A DNA stretch of 64,000 nucleotides from NCBI RefSeq assembly GCF_000429645.1, contig NZ_KE386934.1, positions 124,001 to 188,000 of the forward strand, read 5' to 3'. Position 1 is the stretch's first letter, and each line of letters begins with the position of its first letter. Source of the stretch: Niveispirillum irakense DSM 11586. Its GTDB lineage: Bacteria; Pseudomonadota; Alphaproteobacteria; Azospirillales; Azospirillaceae. The notes beneath the pieces are model-generated. The model worked only from the letters and a program-made list of their open reading frames with translations, searched no databases and was not told the DNA's origin. The position numbers were made by a program, and so were the translations under genes. Shown piece after piece: positions 55,729 to 64,000 of the stretch.

Positions 55729-56352
55729 TCAGGCAGGCGGCTTCCAGGGCGGAACGATCGCCGCCTGTTCCTGATCCAGCCGACCGGCACAGACAATGTT
55801 GGCCGCTCCGGCCGTGAAGGCTTCCGCCTCTGGCCGGCGCAGCGTCACTTCCAGCAGCACCATATCGACCAGCATCTCACCAAACGGCTCCGGCCGGCCG
55901 CTGCTGCCCCGCGTATCAGCCCCGAACAGGCGTTGCAGATACCAGGGTGGCCCGGACAGGCCGGAAGGGGCGCCGGCCAGCAAATGCTCGCGCACCAGCG
56001 TATAAATTTCCTGGCACTGGTCCAGCGACCGCGCCTTGCCCGATACTGGCAGGGATATATAGGCCAACACCCGCCGGTCGAACGGCCGGAACAGGGTGCC
56101 CGCTTTCACCGCCCCACCCCGCCCACCTTCCAGGGATAGGGCCGTGACGGATGCCTGGACATCACGACCCAGGCGCAGCATGCCCCATTCCAGCAATGTG
56201 ACCGGTGTTTGCGACAGATAGGCGTAAAGACCGGGATCAACTGGCGACACCGGGGTGGTGGGCCCGGGCTGCTGTGCCGTGGCCGGCATGGTGGGCAATC
56301 CCGCAACGGCGAGCAGCGCGGTGATCAACAAAGCCCGAACCAGTACCGCCAT
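55729..56352 (-). CDS. Exported protein of unknown function
   Basis: 207 residues with a Sec signal peptide (ALLITALLAVAGLPTMPATAQ, to about residue 27). The mature part starts Pro-rich (PGPTTPVSPVDPGLYAYLSQTPVTLLEWGMLRLG) and has a two-cysteine pattern (DQCQEIY and IVCAGRL) that could make a disulfide. No known domain. It converges with hemB at a 12-base gap and is 62 bases downstream of the YheT-like gene. Confidence 0.7.
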   Translation of the reverse strand: MAVLVRALLITALLAVAGLPTMPATAQQPGPTTPVSPVDPGLYAYLSQTPVTLLEWGMLRLGRDVQASVTALSLEGGRGGAVKAGTLFRPFDRRVLAYISLPVSGKARSLDQCQEIYTLVREHLLAGAPSGLSGPPWYLQRLFGADTRGSSGRPEPFGEMLVDMVLLEVTLRRPEAEAFTAGAANIVCAGRLDQEQAAIVPPWKPPA

Positions 56353-56414
56353 CTTTCACCCCACCGATTAAGTACAGCAAGGCTACAGGGGAAAGATGAC
56401 AGTTCAGCGATGGC

Positions 56415-57380
56415 TCACCCGAACAGGTCGCGCAGAAACAGGGCCAGACATTGGTCGAACCACACGCCCCCCTTGCCATGGAAGCCGACATGCCCACCAT
56501 GGCGGGAAAGCAGCGGGGTCAGAGATGGATTGGCGGCCCAATCAAAATCCCGGTACGCCGCAGCCGGGATCCAGGGATCATCCATGGCATGGATGACCAG
56601 GGCCGGCACTGTGATCCGGGGCAGGAAGCCCAGGGCAGAATTGACGGCATAATATTCCGCTGCCCCCGACCAGCCATTCCACGGACCAACCAGCCGATCA
56701 TCAAATTCCCACAGGCTGCCGGCACCGGCTGCCGCCGCCAGCCACTGCGGGTCCACCTTGCCGGCGGATGCGGCCATCTCCGCCTTCATCTTGCCCAGCA
56801 GCCAGTGATGATAAAAGCCATTAGCCCTTCGCATCATGAACGCGCAGGACGCCGCCAGATCAATCGGCGCCGAAACAGCCGCACCCGCGCGGACGGGAAC
56901 GGGGAAATCCCCTTCCCCCAGCAGCTTCAACACCGCGTTCCCCCCCAGCGACCAGCCCAGCGCCACCACGCCATGGCGGGTCAGGTCCGGGGGAAGACCC
57001 GCCAGCACGGCACGCAGATCACCCGTCCGCCCGGCATGATAGCGAAAGCGGCAGCAGCCGGCGGAAGCACCGGCCCCGCGCAGGTTGAGCCGTACGGTGG
57101 CGTATCCTTCCGCCAGCAGCATCGCAGCGGTGGCTACGACATAATAGCTGTCGGCACTGCCGGTCAGCCCATGCACCAGAAGCGCCAGCGGCTTTCCGCG
57201 TGCAGTCGACGCGCTTGGCAGGTTCAGGTGCCCTGACAGCACATCCCCACTGCCGTCGGGCATGGGGAATGACAGCTCCCGGCCCGGCGGCAGTGGATTG
57301 GCCGGGTTGACCAGCGTGTTGCGGATGGTCTGCAAATGCGCGCCCCACCAGGGGGCGCGCTGCTGAAACGGCGGGTACAA
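56415..57380 (-). CDS. YheT-like alpha/beta hydrolase
   Basis: 321 residues of the YheT/ABHD1-3 group: PWWGAHLQTIRNTL near the start, oxyanion region LLVHGLTGSADSYYV, nucleophile elbow GWSLGGN (Ser), acid in IHAMDDPWIP and catalytic His in SRHGGHVGF. Probable carboxylesterase. Lies 16 bases downstream of another hydrolase gene on the same strand; the two families differ. Confidence 0.88.
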   Translation of the reverse strand: MYPPFQQRAPWWGAHLQTIRNTLVNPANPLPPGRELSFPMPDGSGDVLSGHLNLPSASTARGKPLALLVHGLTGSADSYYVVATAAMLLAEGYATVRLNLRGAGASAGCCRFRYHAGRTGDLRAVLAGLPPDLTRHGVVALGWSLGGNAVLKLLGEGDFPVPVRAGAAVSAPIDLAASCAFMMRRANGFYHHWLLGKMKAEMAASAGKVDPQWLAAAAGAGSLWEFDDRLVGPWNGWSGAAEYYAVNSALGFLPRITVPALVIHAMDDPWIPAAAYRDFDWAANPSLTPLLSRHGGHVGFHGKGGVWFDQCLALFLRDLFG

Positions 57381-57396
57381 GATCAGGAACAGCCTG

Positions 57397-58251
57397 TCAT
57401 TTATCCGAGAGGAATTCGCGGATCACGGCGATCTGGTCCGGCGCCATCAGGGCCGGGGCGTGGCCGGCATCCGGCACTTCGAACAACTGGGCGCGCGGAC
57501 CTTCTTCCACCATCCGCTGCGCCGTCTCGGGCAACAGCAGGGTGGAGAGCAGGCCCCGGATCAACAGAACCGGCTGACGGATCAGCCCCCAGAGCGGCCA
57601 GAGATCGACATCCTGGATCGGGCTGGCGGTAAAGGCCCGCGCGATACCGGGGTCGAACGACAGGCGATAAGAACCGTCCGGCTGTTGCACAGCACTGTGC
57701 TGGGCCATATGCCGCCATTGTTCCGGCGTCAGGCGACCGAAGCCGGCATGGCGCTGGCGTAGCAGCGCTTCCACCGCCGCCAGATCGGGAACGGAGGGAT
57801 CCAGCCCGACATAATCGGCGATATGCTGCAAAGCGGCCTTGGGCACGAACGGGCCGACATCATTGATGACCAGCCGGCGGATAGGGCTGCTTGGCTGGGC
57901 CGCCAGCATCATGCCGATCAGGCCGCCCATGGAGGTGCCGACCCAGTCCACGCTCTCCGTATCCAGCCGGGCGATCAACGCCGTCATATCGGCCAGATAT
58001 TGCGGATAGGTGTAAAGCGACGGATTGGCCAGCCGGCCACTGTCACCCCGGCCGACAATATCGGGACAGATCACGCGGGCACGCAGCGTCTCTGCCAGAT
58101 CGGCGGCCAGCCGGTCGAAATCCCGGCCATTGCGGGTCAATCCATGCACACAGACGATGGTGCGCGACCCCTGACCCCATTCCCGGTACGCGACCTTGTG
58201 AAAGCCGGTCGCCGACAGGCCGAGATAGGATTTATCGATAAAAGCGCTCAT
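57397..58251 (-). CDS. Alpha/beta-fold hydrolase
   Basis: 284 residues: VCVHGLTRNGRDFDRLA (oxyanion HG), nucleophile elbow GTSMGG (Ser), LVINDVGPFVPKAAL, acid region VLLIRGLLSTLLLPE, and catalytic His in PDAGHAPAL. In the acid loop the usual G-x-x-S/T-D-x-L motif reads RGLLSTLLLPE without an Asp, so the catalytic acid may lie elsewhere. Substrate unknown. Confidence 0.87.
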   Translation of the reverse strand: MSAFIDKSYLGLSATGFHKVAYREWGQGSRTIVCVHGLTRNGRDFDRLAADLAETLRARVICPDIVGRGDSGRLANPSLYTYPQYLADMTALIARLDTESVDWVGTSMGGLIGMMLAAQPSSPIRRLVINDVGPFVPKAALQHIADYVGLDPSVPDLAAVEALLRQRHAGFGRLTPEQWRHMAQHSAVQQPDGSYRLSFDPGIARAFTASPIQDVDLWPLWGLIRQPVLLIRGLLSTLLLPETAQRMVEEGPRAQLFEVPDAGHAPALMAPDQIAVIREFLSDK

Positions 58252-58340
58252 CGGGCCTCTCTATCATTCACGGCGTCCCCACCCTGATAATCATGGGCAC
58301 AAGGATGGGCGGCGCCCATCGGCCAGATGGCAGGGTCTGG

Positions 58341-58817
58341 TCAGACCAGGGTCGTATAAGCACCGCGATAATAAAGCAGCGGAGACCCTGCGCGGCTTTC
58401 CAGCCGCAGCACCCGGCCAACAATGATCAGATGATCCCCCCCATCATGCACGGCATGAAGGGCGCAATCGAGCGTTGCCAGCCCCCCGGTGAGGACCGGT
58501 GCGCCGCTTTCCCAGATCGCCATCGGCATGCCGTCCCACCGGGTCGCCATCGGGGCGACAGCGAAATTGGCCGAAATCTCTTTTTGATCTTCCGCCAGGA
58601 TCGACAGGGCAAAGCCTGCTGCCTGCTGGAAAGCAGGCGCGCTTTCAGCCTTCCGATCAATGCAGAACAGCACCAGCGGCGGATCGAGTGAGACGGAGGA
58701 GAAGGAATTAACCGTCACCCCGACCGGCTTGCCATCGGCCGCGGAAGCGGAAGCAACACAGATGCCGGTGGCAAAGCAGCCCATGGCATCACGGAACGCA
58801 CGTTTTTCGATGCTCAT
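58341..58817 (-). CDS. Flavin-reductase-like FMN-binding protein (HpaC type)
   Basis: 158 residues from the ATG at 58817. AFRDAMGCFATGICVASASAADGKPVGVTVNSFSSVSLDPPLVLFCIDRKAESAPAF is the flavin reductase domain N-terminus, and HDGGDHLIIVGRVLRLE...PLLYYRGAYTTL is the C-terminus. Such proteins supply reduced flavin to monooxygenases, but no monooxygenase is nearby. A start at 58850 is possible. Confidence 0.85.
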   Translation of the reverse strand: MSIEKRAFRDAMGCFATGICVASASAADGKPVGVTVNSFSSVSLDPPLVLFCIDRKAESAPAFQQAAGFALSILAEDQKEISANFAVAPMATRWDGMPMAIWESGAPVLTGGLATLDCALHAVHDGGDHLIIVGRVLRLESRAGSPLLYYRGAYTTLV

Positions 58818-58991
58818 GGACGGCAGAACCCCTATGCGACGCAACATCACTGACCGTGGTTAACCGAGCCAGGAAGTCCGCGCAAGATTACAGAACAATA
58901 TCACCAGAAAGCGGATATATGTTCATTTGCCGGAAAGGAAGCGCTTGCTACACTCCGCCGCGACAGCACCCGATCACAATGGACCAGACCC

Positions 58992-60143
58992 GTGGCCGGC
59001 AGCGGCGAAGAAAAAGCCCCCATCATCATCAAGAAGGTCAATAAGGGCGGGGACGGCCACCATGGTGGCGCCTGGAAGGTGGCCTATGCCGACTTCGTGA
59101 CCGCGATGATGGCCTTCTTCCTGTTGCTGTGGCTGCTGAACGTCACGACCGCAGAGCAGAAGCGCGGGATTGCTGATTATTTCAGCCCGGCCAGCGCCTC
59201 CAAACAAAATAGCGGCGCCGGCGGCATGCTGGGCGGGCAGACAATCACGGTCAGCGGCGCCATGGCCAATAACAGCAGCCCCATGGGGGTGACGGTACCC
59301 GTTCCTGCCATGCAGGGGGCCGCCAATTCGGAAGAGCAGTCCGAGGACGCCGAAGAAAGCGCCGCCGGCAAGCCAACGGAACAGGAAGCCGGAAAAGGCT
59401 CCGGTCCCGAAGATAGCGGCTGGCGGGCCATCGACACGGTGAATGGCCTGGCCGCGGAGGAGAAGGCCAGCGCCGACAAGAATCGCGATGGCAAGGTGGA
59501 TGAGCAGGAATTGCGCGATGCGCTGGCCAAGCATGAACAGGCCCAGTTCGCCAAGGCGGAAGCCGAGCTGCGACAGGCCATCCAGCAGATCCCTGAACTG
59601 CGCGATCTGGCGCAGAACCTGATCATCGACCATACGCCGGAAGGTTTACGTATCCAGCTTGTCGATCAGGAAGGCTATTCCATGTTCCCGTCAGGCAGCT
59701 CCAAAATGCTGCCCCAGACGGCCCAGTTGATGGCGCAGGTAGCCCAGGCGGTCGCCAAGCTGCCCAACAAGCTATCCGTCAGCGGCCATACGGACAGCAC
59801 CCCTTTCAGCGGTGGTGGGAACTACAGTAATTGGGAACTCTCGACAGACCGGGCCAATGCCAGCCGCCGCGCCCTGGAAGCCGCCGGCGTGGCCAGCAAC
59901 CGGTTTGAAACGGTGGTAGGCCGCGCTGATCGTGACCATCTGTTCAACGATCAGCCAAATTCTCCCCGTAACCGCCGCATCTCCATCGTGCTGTTGCGGG
60001 AAAATCCGGTGCTGGGCGCAGGGGCAGGCACCCAGCCGGGAGCCACCACACCTGCGGCCACGCCCGCACCCACGAACAACGCCCCTGCTCCCGCGCCCGC
60101 ACGGCCCACCGTAACCCCGGCCCCCGCCGCAGGCATCCGCTAA
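58992..60143 (+). CDS. motB: Flagellar motor stator protein MotB with EF-hand insert
   Basis: 383 residues from the GTG at 58992 (no ATG is in frame). N-terminal cytoplasmic segment, then the membrane helix AYADFVTAMMAFFLLLWLL with the ion-binding Asp34; a long periplasmic linker rich in Glu, Gly and Ser; an EF-hand calcium loop DKNRDGKVDEQE at 162-173; helices 175-215; the OmpA/peptidoglycan-binding domain (about 215-340, SVSGHTDSTPF...NRRISIVLL); and a Pro/Ala/Thr tail. No motA is adjacent. Stator-rotor contact partner is FliG at 28604. Confidence 0.93.
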   Translation: MAGSGEEKAPIIIKKVNKGGDGHHGGAWKVAYADFVTAMMAFFLLLWLLNVTTAEQKRGIADYFSPASASKQNSGAGGMLGGQTITVSGAMANNSSPMGVTVPVPAMQGAANSEEQSEDAEESAAGKPTEQEAGKGSGPEDSGWRAIDTVNGLAAEEKASADKNRDGKVDEQELRDALAKHEQAQFAKAEAELRQAIQQIPELRDLAQNLIIDHTPEGLRIQLVDQEGYSMFPSGSSKMLPQTAQLMAQVAQAVAKLPNKLSVSGHTDSTPFSGGGNYSNWELSTDRANASRRALEAAGVASNRFETVVGRADRDHLFNDQPNSPRNRRISIVLLRENPVLGAGAGTQPGATTPAATPAPTNNAPAPAPARPTVTPAPAAGIR

Positions 60144-60285
60144 AACCTGTTCTTTTCCGCCCCCCAGATCAAGATTTGTGTCCAGCGCATATCAGCCCCC
60201 TGTTCAAACCTATCCGATCTGCTAGTGTTGATTGTGCGAATGCGAAACGAACACGCTTCCGGCATCGCCCTCGGAAGCGGGCGCA

Positions 60286-61851
60286 ATGACACGAAGGGCG
60301 CAGGGGGCTCTGTTGAGCGGGACTGGAAACGGTGTCGAACACCTTCTGTCGGCCTATGATGCCAACGGCTATTATGATGAGCTGTTTGGCATCAAGGCAA
60401 AGCCGGCCGCCCACACCCAGGGGGTGCGCGACAGGCTCCGACAACTTGATTTCGACGATTTGCGCCGCCGCGCCGCCGATGCGGAGCGGGAGCTTTATAA
60501 TCTGGGCATCACCTTCCTGGTCTATAGCGATGCCAAGGCCGTGGACCGTATCCTGCCGTTCGATGTCATCCCGCGCATTATTTCCGCCAAGGAATGGGCG
60601 CATGTGGATGCGGGCGTGCAGCAGCGCATCGCGGCGCTGAACCTGTTCCTGCACGATGTCTATCACGACCAGAAAATCCTGAAGGACGGGATCATCCCGG
60701 CCGAGCTGGTCCTGGGCAATGCCAATTACCGCGAACAGATGCGCGGCATCGACCTGCCCTTCAATACCTATATCCAGATCATGGGCGTGGATCTGGTGCG
60801 CGACCATGACGGCACCTTCCGCGTGCTGGAAGACAATGCCCGCGTGCCGTCCGGCGTGTCCTATGTGGTGGAAAACCGCCATATGATGCAGCGCGCCTTT
60901 CCCGATCTGATGGGGGATATCGGGATCCGCAGCGTCGATAATTACGGCATGAAACTGCTGGAGGCGATGTGCGAGATCGCCCCGCCCCAGCCTGATGGCG
61001 GCGACGGCGACCCTCAGGTGGTCCTGCTGTCTCCCGGCTCCTATAATTCCGCCTATTTCGAGCATATTTTCCTGGCACGCGAGATGGGCGTGCCGCTGGT
61101 GGAAGGGCGCGACCTGGTTGTTGAAAATGACAAGGTCTATATGAAGACAACCGGCGGCCTGCGCCGGGTGGATTCGATCTATCGCCGCATCGGCGATGAT
61201 TTCCTGGACCCGCTGGCCTTCAACCCGGACAGCATGCTGGGTGTACCCGGCATCTTTGAAGCCTATCGCAAGGGCAATGTCGCCCTGGCCAACGCCATCG
61301 GCACCGGCGTGGCGGACGATAAGGCCGTCTATGCCTATGTGCCGCGCATGATCAAATATTACCTTGGCGAGGAAGCGATCATCCCCAATGTGGAGACGCA
61401 TATCTGCCGGGAACCCGAGGCGCTGAAATATACGCTGGATAACCTGGACAAGCTGGTGGTCAAACCGGTGGGCGAGGCTGGGGGCTATGGCATCACCATC
61501 GGTCCGCGCGCCAGCAAGGCGGAACTGGATGATTGCCGGGCCAAGCTGCTGGCCGATCCCGCCAATTACATCAGCCAGCCGACCATCCCCCTGTCCGTCT
61601 GCCCGACATTGACGGAAGACGGGATCGAGCCGCGCCATGTGGACTTGCGCCCCTTTGCCATCACCGCCCGCAACACCTGGGTGCTGCCGGGCGGATTGAC
61701 CCGCGTGGCCCTGAAAAAAGGAACGCTGATCGTGAATTCAAGCCAGGGCGGCGGCTCCAAGGATACATGGGTGCTGACCGGCGGCCCGGCGGACGAGGAG
61801 GAGACGCCATCGCTGGTGGCCGATCCGTTCCAGTCCCAGAGCCAGCAGTAA
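60286..61851 (+). CDS. Circularly permuted ATP-grasp protein
   Basis: 521 residues from the ATG at 60286 (GGAAG 8 bases upstream). Family blocks: GITFLVYSDAKAVDRILPFDVIPRIISAKEW, FRVLEDNARVPSGVSYVVENR, LSPGSYNSAYFEHIFLAREMGVPLVEG, and LVVKPVGEAGGYGITIGPRAS, the permuted ATP-grasp site. Enzymes of this group are predicted to form amide bonds, in a conserved set with alpha-E, transglutaminase-like and proteasome-like proteins (described by comparative genomics). Here only the alpha-E partner follows, 15 bases downstream. Confidence 0.88.
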   Translation: MTRRAQGALLSGTGNGVEHLLSAYDANGYYDELFGIKAKPAAHTQGVRDRLRQLDFDDLRRRAADAERELYNLGITFLVYSDAKAVDRILPFDVIPRIISAKEWAHVDAGVQQRIAALNLFLHDVYHDQKILKDGIIPAELVLGNANYREQMRGIDLPFNTYIQIMGVDLVRDHDGTFRVLEDNARVPSGVSYVVENRHMMQRAFPDLMGDIGIRSVDNYGMKLLEAMCEIAPPQPDGGDGDPQVVLLSPGSYNSAYFEHIFLAREMGVPLVEGRDLVVENDKVYMKTTGGLRRVDSIYRRIGDDFLDPLAFNPDSMLGVPGIFEAYRKGNVALANAIGTGVADDKAVYAYVPRMIKYYLGEEAIIPNVETHICREPEALKYTLDNLDKLVVKPVGEAGGYGITIGPRASKAELDDCRAKLLADPANYISQPTIPLSVCPTLTEDGIEPRHVDLRPFAITARNTWVLPGGLTRVALKKGTLIVNSSQGGGSKDTWVLTGGPADEEETPSLVADPFQSQSQQ

Positions 61852-61866
61852 GGGAGGAAGGAGATT

Positions 61867-62838
61867 ATGGCTGCCCTTCTCGCCCGTTACGCCGAATGTA
61901 TCTTCTGGCTCGCCCGCTATATGGAGCGAGCGGAGAATCTCGCCCGCATCCTGGATGTGAATGAAACCTTCGCCCGTGACAGCTATGGCGCCACCAACTG
62001 GGTGACGATCCTGCGGCTGAATGCTGACGAACAGCGCTTTTTTGAGCTGTACCCCACGGCCAGCGCCAAGAATGTGCTGAATTTCTACATCCTGGATCAG
62101 CAGAACCCCACCTCCATCGCCGCTGCCATCGCGTCGGCGCGGGAAAATGCGCGTCAGTTGCGCCCGCTGATCAGCACGGAGATGTGGACCCAGATCAACA
62201 TGTTCCACAACCGCCTGCAGGGGTTAGGGCCGAATGACATCGCGCCTCAAAACCTGCAGCGCATCTGCGCCATGATCAAGGAATCCTGCCAGACCCATAC
62301 TGGTATCACGGAAGGTACCTTCTTCCGTGACCAGGGCTGGTACTTCTACGGCCTGGGCCGCAACCTGGAACGGGCAGACCAGACAACGCGCCTGCTGGAT
62401 ATCAAGTATCACACGCTGCTGCCCAGCCCGCGCGATATAGGGACGCCCGTGGATATCAGCCAGTGGCACAGCCTGCTGCGCTCGGCTGCCGGTTATCACG
62501 CTTTCCGCCGGGTTTATCCGCGCGGACTGACGCCGGCCGGGGTCGCAGGCTTCCTGCTGTTCAACGATAATTTCCCCCGCTCCGTGCTGGTCTGCACGCG
62601 GGAGGTGGATAATCTGCTGAACCGGCTGAATTCCAAATACCGGCTGCGCCGGGGTACTGTACCAATGGAAAGGTCAGATGAGTTGCTGGGCAATCTGGCC
62701 AGCAATACGATTGAAGCCGTGATCTCCGGCGGCCTGCATGAATATCTGGATGCGCTTCAGATCAGCTTCTCCAAGCTGACCAACGATATCGCACAGGTCT
62801 TCTTCCTGGCCGATCAGCCGGTCCCGCAGCCCACTTAG
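61867..62838 (+). CDS. Alpha-E domain protein
   Basis: 323 residues, all-helical alpha-E family (DUF403), beginning LLARYAECIFWLARYMERAENLARILDVNE and containing WYFYGLGRNLERADQTTRLLDIKYHTLLP, with the conserved R-A-E motifs. Role unknown; it accompanies the ATP-grasp protein upstream with 15-base spacing and AGGAAGG before its ATG. The usual third partner, a transglutaminase-like gene, is missing; bpt lies 22 bases downstream. Confidence 0.88.
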   Translation: MAALLARYAECIFWLARYMERAENLARILDVNETFARDSYGATNWVTILRLNADEQRFFELYPTASAKNVLNFYILDQQNPTSIAAAIASARENARQLRPLISTEMWTQINMFHNRLQGLGPNDIAPQNLQRICAMIKESCQTHTGITEGTFFRDQGWYFYGLGRNLERADQTTRLLDIKYHTLLPSPRDIGTPVDISQWHSLLRSAAGYHAFRRVYPRGLTPAGVAGFLLFNDNFPRSVLVCTREVDNLLNRLNSKYRLRRGTVPMERSDELLGNLASNTIEAVISGGLHEYLDALQISFSKLTNDIAQVFFLADQPVPQPT

Positions 62839-62860
62839 CCGACCCCGGAATACCGGTCCC

Positions 62861-63619
62861 ATGAGCGTCATCCCGCCCCTGCACCGCCCTTTGCAGCAAT
62901 TCTTCCGGTCGGGACCGTTGCCCTGCCCCTATCTGCCCGGCCGGGTGGAGCGCAAGCTCTTCACCCGGCTGGTTGGGGGCCATGCGACGGAGGTGAATGC
63001 CGAACTGTCACGGGCAGGTTTCCGCCGCAGCCATGACATCGTCTATCGTCCTGTTTGTACGGGCTGCAATGCCTGCGTGCCCGTCCGGATTCCGACTGAC
63101 CGGTTTCAGCCAAACCGGTCGATGCGACGTATTGAGCGGGCCAACACCGATCTGACCTTCGCGCTGGCGCCGCCGGTGGCGACGATGGAGCAATTCCAGC
63201 TTTTCGCCGCCTATCAGGACAGCCGGCACAATGACAGCGATATGAACCGGATGACACCCGGCGACTTCGCCGCCATGGTGGAAGAAGGACAGGCGGGCAC
63301 CCTGGTGCTGGAAGCCCGCGACAGCCATGGCCGCCTGTGCGGTGCCATGCTGGTGGACCGGTTGGATGACGGCTATTCCGCCGTCTATTCCTTCTATGAC
63401 ACGGTGGAGCCACGCCGATCGCTGGGCACCCAGTTGATCCTGGCACTGATCAGCCTCTGCCAGCAGCAGGGCTTGCCCTACCTTTATCTGGGCTACTGGA
63501 TCGAAGGCAGCCGCAAGATGGAATACAAGGCCCGTTTCCAGCCGCTGGAAGCGCTGGGAAGCGATGGCTGGATGCCGCTTATCCTGTCCGAAGAGATGAT
63601 GCGCAAAGCCGGGGACTAA
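62861..63619 (+). CDS. bpt: Aspartate/glutamate leucyl-(arginyl-)tRNA-protein transferase
   Basis: 252 residues, Bpt/ATE1 family: adds leucine (or arginine) to N-terminal Asp/Glu of proteins and so marks them for ClpAP degradation. CPYLPGRVERKLFTRLVG at 22-39, the Cys pair YRPVCTGCNACVPVR, YSFYDTVEPRRSLGTQLIL and YLYLGYWIEGSRKMEYKARFQPLE. It follows the alpha-E gene by 22 bases and may share its transcript. Confidence 0.93.
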   Translation: MSVIPPLHRPLQQFFRSGPLPCPYLPGRVERKLFTRLVGGHATEVNAELSRAGFRRSHDIVYRPVCTGCNACVPVRIPTDRFQPNRSMRRIERANTDLTFALAPPVATMEQFQLFAAYQDSRHNDSDMNRMTPGDFAAMVEEGQAGTLVLEARDSHGRLCGAMLVDRLDDGYSAVYSFYDTVEPRRSLGTQLILALISLCQQQGLPYLYLGYWIEGSRKMEYKARFQPLEALGSDGWMPLILSEEMMRKAGD

Positions 63620-63628
63620 ACTCAGCCC

Positions 63629-63865
63629 TCAGGCGAACATATCCAGCAGACGCTTGAAATTCTGCTGGTCAGCTTTCATCACCGCAGCGCTGACGCTGGC
63701 CGTCACTTCCGCCTGGCGCACATCCAGAATAACGGCAGGGTCGCCGCCAGAGGTGGCCACCGCTTCCGCCGCGCCCTGAAGCACGGCCTGCGCTTCCGCA
63801 AAGCCGGCCATGGCGGCGCGGGTCGGGTCGGTCGGCGGGGTGCTGCTGGCGACGGGGCTGATCAT
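63629..63865 (-). CDS. Small protein of unknown function
   Basis: 78 residues: an N-terminal Thr/Pro region and an Ala-rich helical remainder ending VRQAEVTASVSAAVMKADQQNFKRLLDMFA. The last 25 residues faintly recall the YjfB-type putative motility proteins, but this is too weak to call. It ends 9 bases from the bpt stop. Confidence 0.5.
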   Translation of the reverse strand: MISPVASSTPPTDPTRAAMAGFAEAQAVLQGAAEAVATSGGDPAVILDVRQAEVTASVSAAVMKADQQNFKRLLDMFA

Positions 63866-63971
63866 GATGCCTAATCATAGCATGGCTTCCATCCGGGCGG
63901 CAGGGATGAATTGCAGCCCGCAACGCGCTACGGTTGCCCCAACCACGTTTTAAAGAACAGGTAGCAGGGAT

Positions 63972-64000
63972 ATGGACAGCCTCCACAGCCAGGATATCGC
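63972..64000 (+). CDS. Possible start of a gene cut by the right edge
   Basis: ATG at 63972 with AGCAGGG about 2-7 bases upstream, reading MDSLHSQDI to the window end. Only nine codons are present and nothing can be said about the product. Confidence 0.3.

Noticed and set aside
60169-61638. 489-residue minus-strand frame
   Set aside because: Antisense of the ATP-grasp gene.

Overview
The window is a gene-dense (about 63 percent G+C by eye) chromosomal segment of an alphaproteobacterium, most likely a member of the Rhodospirillales/Azospirillaceae group. Five things point there: a CckA-type hybrid kinase, 5-aminolevulinate synthase (the C4 route to haem), a magnesium-type HemB, an alphaproteobacterial SOS box (GAAC-N7-GAAC) and a TonB-dependent receptor of the Caulobacter/Xanthomonas type. 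The genus is inference. I saw no rRNA, tRNA, insertion sequence, prophage or CRISPR array.

Layout. 1-7156 is an alginate-use locus: an exo-type PL17 oligoalginate lyase (cut by the left edge) and a PL6 lyase lipoprotein on the minus strand, divergent from a large TonB-dependent receptor and a FadR-type GntR regulator; repeated AGACCAATTGG-like sites suggest how the regulator controls them. 7351-13110 is housekeeping: ssb, a YjbR/MmcQ protein and uvrA around an SOS box, then moaB and ispE. 13284-17157 holds two tandem exported M3 peptidases. 17271-24682 has xseA (start codon inside a perfect hairpin), a membrane diguanylate cyclase, rsmD-rluB, an FMN-binding protein, tadA and two small exported proteins, one very histidine-rich. 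24923-28093 is a translationally coupled lipid A operon (waaA-lpxK-acyltransferase).

28604-41220 is largely motility and signalling: fliG, a sigma-54 response regulator/histidine kinase pair, and a minus-strand run flgB-flgC-fliE-fliQ-fliR-flhB-cckA behind a sigma-54-like promoter. Divergent from it is a short operon of an FlhB C-terminal paralogue, a small helical protein, fliO and fliP. 41243-48382 contains a MoxR ATPase, a probable MazF/PemK toxin-antitoxin pair, alaS, an orphan Nif11-type leader peptide gene and a coupled DUF429-crcB-rluC operon.

48485-55717 carries glutathione peroxidase, a class III aminotransferase, hemA (behind an FNR/FixK-like box and followed by a strong terminator), an Hpt protein with a dead receiver domain, an ExoD-family protein, a lipid-kinase-like protein and hemB. 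The rest (55729-64000) has an unknown exported protein, two alpha/beta hydrolases, a flavin-reductase-like protein, motB with an embedded EF-hand loop, and a circularly permuted ATP-grasp/alpha-E pair next to the arginyl/leucyl-transferase bpt.

The most unusual items are the orphan Nif11-type precursor, the EF-hand in MotB, the hairpin that contains the xseA start codon, the interleaved inverted repeats near the histidine-rich gene, and the pseudo-receiver Hpt protein. All gene calls rest on reading the translations; no database search was run.
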